64,000 nt of DNA from Dillenia suffruticosa (Eukaryota; Streptophyta; Magnoliopsida; Dilleniales; Dilleniaceae): contig JAVTVX010000031.1 in NCBI GenBank assembly GCA_033439265.1, positions 6,805,501-6,869,500 of the forward strand, written 5' to 3'. The position numbers and the translations under genes are program-made. Below, in pieces: positions 60,971 to 64,000 of the stretch (positions within the stretch are counted from its first letter, which is position 1; every line of letters begins with the position of its first letter). A model generated the notes under the pieces. The model saw only the letters and a program-made list of their open reading frames with translations, was not told where the DNA came from and made no database searches.

Positions 60971-61577
60971 CATATTATTAATTTAAATAATATAATGATA
61001 TAAAATTATTAATTTAAATTATTAATATTATTAATTTTAATAATGTAATGATATTAAATTAGTAATTTATATAATTTAGTGTTATGATATTTTTTTTATT
61101 ATTAGAAAATATAGTTTATAATATGAAATTATAACAATAATACAGTAATTATCAAGATTATATAATTTCATATAAATTCCAAAAAAATAAGTAATTGCAT
61201 TAGTATTAATTTATTTTAATTCAACTTTAATTTACAAGATTTACCATTTTAACATTTACAATTTATAATTTAGACATTTTAATGATAACTCCATAACAAA
61301 TCCTCTATTTTTAGCATCAAAAACAATTTTCTACTTTTAGTGTCAATTTAATCAAATTTCTCTTTTTTGTACCAAAAACATTTTATTTATTTATTTATTT
61401 ATTTAGCACCAATTTAATCATCTTTTTTGGCACAAAAAGCATCTCCGTATTTATTTATTTATTCTCTTTTTTCTACTATGTTTCATTTGTTCAGTGTATT
61501 TATTTTATTTATTTCTCTGCTGGCTTATCCAATTCTCTATTGATTTGTGCAAAACATTTGTATTTGTATTTAATATG
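60971..61577. other. AT-rich stretch inside the second CACTA element
   Basis: Very AT-rich with (TTTA)n runs near 61385-61405 and 61445-61465 and no ORF of note. It would be the promoter and leader region of the transposase remnant. Confidence 0.45.
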
Positions 61578-62095
61578 ATGGACAAGTCATGAATATATTC
61601 TAAATCAAGAGAAAGTGATAAATATATTAGTAGGTTGATGCATTTCTTCAATTTGCATCTACAAATATTCAATCCATCGATGAAAAAATATCTTGTCATT
61701 GTGTTAAGTGTTTCAACACATTCAGATTTCCCATACACACGGTTTTCAATCACTTGTTACGTCATGGGTTTCAACGTAGGTATCAACGTGGGTATCAACG
61801 TGGGTATGATAACTGGATATATCATGGAGCGAGTAATGGAAAATCTATATTTCATGCATCCAATATATCCAACCTACTTGATAATCTTTTTTACTCTGAC
61901 ATATTTAGAATGTTACATGATGCGTTCACACATTTACATGATCCATCCAATGTACATGAACCAACTTCTCATGCATTTAACTTGGATGAACCAATTTTAG
62001 ATAAGTTTCATGAATTACTTCAGAATGCCAAAAAATCAATATATCCAAAATCAAAATATACTATACTTACAACTATGTGCACTTATATCATCTAA
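61578..62095 (+). pseudogene. CACTA transposase N-terminal remnant
   Basis: The ATG at 61578 opens MDKS, the usual start of TNP2-type proteins, and the frame then breaks repeatedly. In sequence order one reads pieces of the transposase-associated domain: basic residues, a cysteine pair near 61698-61715, HGFQRRYQRGY and NWIYHGA at 61759-61833. These are followed by a segment typical of the start of the TNP2 region, LDKFHELLQNAKKSIYP at 61997-62047. A short in-frame triplication of GTATCAACGTGG occurs at 61778-61804. The catalytic part is missing. The frame ends at 62095. Confidence 0.68.
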
Positions 62096-64000
62096 AGTAT
62101 TTGTGTGTGTAGACCAACAAATCTTTTTCATTATTGTTAATGTTTTCAGCATAATTGTTGTATGATAAAAATATATTGCCAAATAGTTGCTAAGAAGTGA
62201 AGAAAACTATTTTGGTTTTAGGGTTAAGATATGAGAAAATACATCCCTATTCTAATGATTTTATGTTGCACTGTAAGCACAGAGTTAAAACAAAGCATGT
62301 AATGTGTGTGGTGCTTCTAGATTTAAACCAAATCCAGATGGAGATCAAGGGGATCTAGATTTTTTTTGGTAAAATCAAGAGGATCTAGATGTTAGTTAAA
62401 AAAAAAACTTATCAAAATATTGAAATGGTTTCCTTTGATTCCTAAATTACAAAGACTATTTACATATGGCCAAACTATTACTTTGATGAGATAACATCAT
62501 CATAAGAAAACAAAGGATGGACTCTTAAGACACCCAGCAGATTCTCCTACATGGAAGGAGTTTAATTCCCTATACACTAACTTCTCTTTTTACCCAAGAA
62601 ATATTCGATTAAAGCTAATAGCAGATGGTTTCAAACCATTTAAAATAATAAATACATAGTACTTTGCCAGTGCTCATGGCACCATATAACCTGCTTCCTT
62701 GGTTGTGGATGAAGTTAAACTTCATACTCAAATTGTTTATTCCTAGTCTTAGAAGTCGGACAACAAGGTAGATGTGCACATATAACCATTGGTTTAAATT
62801 AAATTTAAATAAAAACTAGATTTAAAAATAATTTAATTAATTTTGTTTAAATTAAATTAAGCTGTCAATGGCTAACATGCAAAACACAAACAAACTGCAA
62901 CCATTCTAAAAATTGCATAAAATATTGTAATTATAAGGTAACAAGTCGTAACAACTCCTAAAAATTGTATTAGTAACCATACAGGAAATAACACATATGG
63001 GAAAGAAAGACAGATATTGACTAAAAGTATCACGTGTATTGACAAAAATGGATAATGATTAAAGTGTATAATGAAAAAGAGACGGGTAGAAAAGCGAGTA
63101 AAAGTAATAACGTATCCAAAAAAATTGTGTAATGAAAGAAAGGACAGATTTAAATTGTGTAATGAAAAGGGCATGGAAAACGGTTAAAAAGTTATTTGTG
63201 AAAATGGCGGTATGATATGTCGTCCTATGATATGATATGTCCATTTAACTTGAAAGAAATTATTGCAACTGTTGGATTAATTGGTGATATGTCCAACTTT
63301 ACCTAGCCGTTGCATTAATGAAAGTGTAAAAAATTTGCAAAAAATTTGAGATTGTTTTAAGGTACAAATGTACCATTTTCCAATAACATAATAATATCAA
63401 TCTTACATTAGTATGTAATACGTATATATCACTATATATATTACTATATGTATTACTATAAATTACATTATCTAATAATATAGTGGTTGGAACAATTTAG
63501 ATGATACAATTCTCTTGTTGGATGAGTTAATAAGTGGAGGATACTATATTAGTATCATAATATAAAACTATGATTATCAATATTAATTTAAATAATATAA
63601 TTATCAATAATATAATATTAGTATTATATAATATTAGTATGTTATATAATTTAATTAATTATCAATATTAGTAAATATTATAATATTAGTAATTTAAATA
63701 ATATTACATGTGAATGTGAAATGTGAAATATCATGTTAGAGCTACTTTGCAATATCATGTTATATAATTAGTGGTTGACGTGGGGTTAGAGGTGATTTGA
63801 TTGGGTTGTATTGGGGTATTAGTAAGTATTAATAGTATTAATCTCAATGACACATACGGTTGAGGATTCATCTCCATCTCCAACGGGGCAATAAGAGGAG
63901 TTGGGAAGGCACATCTCCTATCCGTTTCAATTTCTTCTTCAATTTTCTCCACCGTTGTACTTAGTTTATGCTGTAATTTAATTTAATGTAAATATTAGAA
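62096..64000. other. AT-rich right end of the window, no gene recognised
   Basis: Short ORFs only. A minus-strand frame at 62872-63174 is Phe/Leu/Ile-rich because of composition. A 65-codon minus-strand frame at 63755-63952 (opening MEKIEEEIETDRR) has a better base balance and could be the first exon of a gene reading leftward, but no splice partner or family is visible. The part at 63400-63720 is made of ATTAGTATTATATAAT-type words. Confidence 0.35.

Larger units (their letters stand above)
58393..62095 (+). mobile_element. Second CACTA family element, left end and transposase start, decayed
   Basis: The left terminus is CACTACAAAATCAAAACCC, a CACTA-type end with a sequence different from the element at 37267. 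Behind it lie tandem repeats (58640-59370), GATAA-rich repeats (59380-60480), a GC-rich block (60725-60970) and a broken transposase N-terminus at 61578-62095 on the same strand. I find no right terminus before the window ends, so the extent given is a minimum. It inserted into repeat copy C. Confidence 0.65.

Overview
The window is plant nuclear DNA, almost certainly from a flowering plant. It has a spliced host gene with GT-AG introns and long AT-rich spacers. It also carries Copia and Gypsy long-terminal-repeat (LTR) elements, a LINE fragment, a hAT-type miniature element and CACTA (En/Spm) DNA transposons. There is no prokaryotic gene organisation. I recognise one clearly intact host gene and one near-intact autonomous transposon. 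Nearly everything else is transposon sequence in various stages of decay.

Layout. 1-5.4 kb: mostly non-coding, with a 464-bp hAT-like miniature element (8-bp target duplication), a decayed Copia integrase and a doubtful PPR-like remnant. 5413-13739: a Copia element on the minus strand with both LTRs, broken gag and pol, and an unexplained 161-residue ORF upstream of gag. 15.3-16.2 kb: a degenerate non-autonomous CACTA relative. 16.7-20.5 kb: an array of degenerate GGTCGACTT-like motifs, split by a 2624-bp solo Gypsy-type LTR (target duplication CCTTA). 21728-24997: an NPF (NRT1/PTR) transporter gene with three exons encoding 571 residues. 25.0-32.6 kb: a repeated flank unit, a LINE fragment, a decayed Copia element and a CACTA-derived deletion element.

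32.8-55.6 kb is a three-level nest. A plus-strand Copia element (LTRs 32774-33192 and 55223-55563) was hit by a minus-strand Gypsy-type solo LTR (36931-53362, target duplication AAATG). That LTR was in turn hit by a 13,494-bp CACTA element (37267-50760, target duplication GAT). The CACTA carries a TNP2-type transposase gene with one apparent single-base deletion near its end, and an intact six-exon second gene of the Transposase_24 (TNPA-like) type. Both ends are packed with GCGACGAA/TTCGTCGC motifs, many arranged as palindromes. The same motif and terminal sequence recur in the elements at 31.2-32.6 kb and 15.3-16.2 kb, so this element is a plausible source of transposase for them.

55.6-58.4 kb holds further copies of a unit also found just downstream of the NPF gene. 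From 58393 to beyond 62.1 kb lies a second, different CACTA family member with 165-bp tandem repeats, GATAA-rich repeats and a broken transposase start. The last 1.9 kb is AT-rich with nothing recognised.
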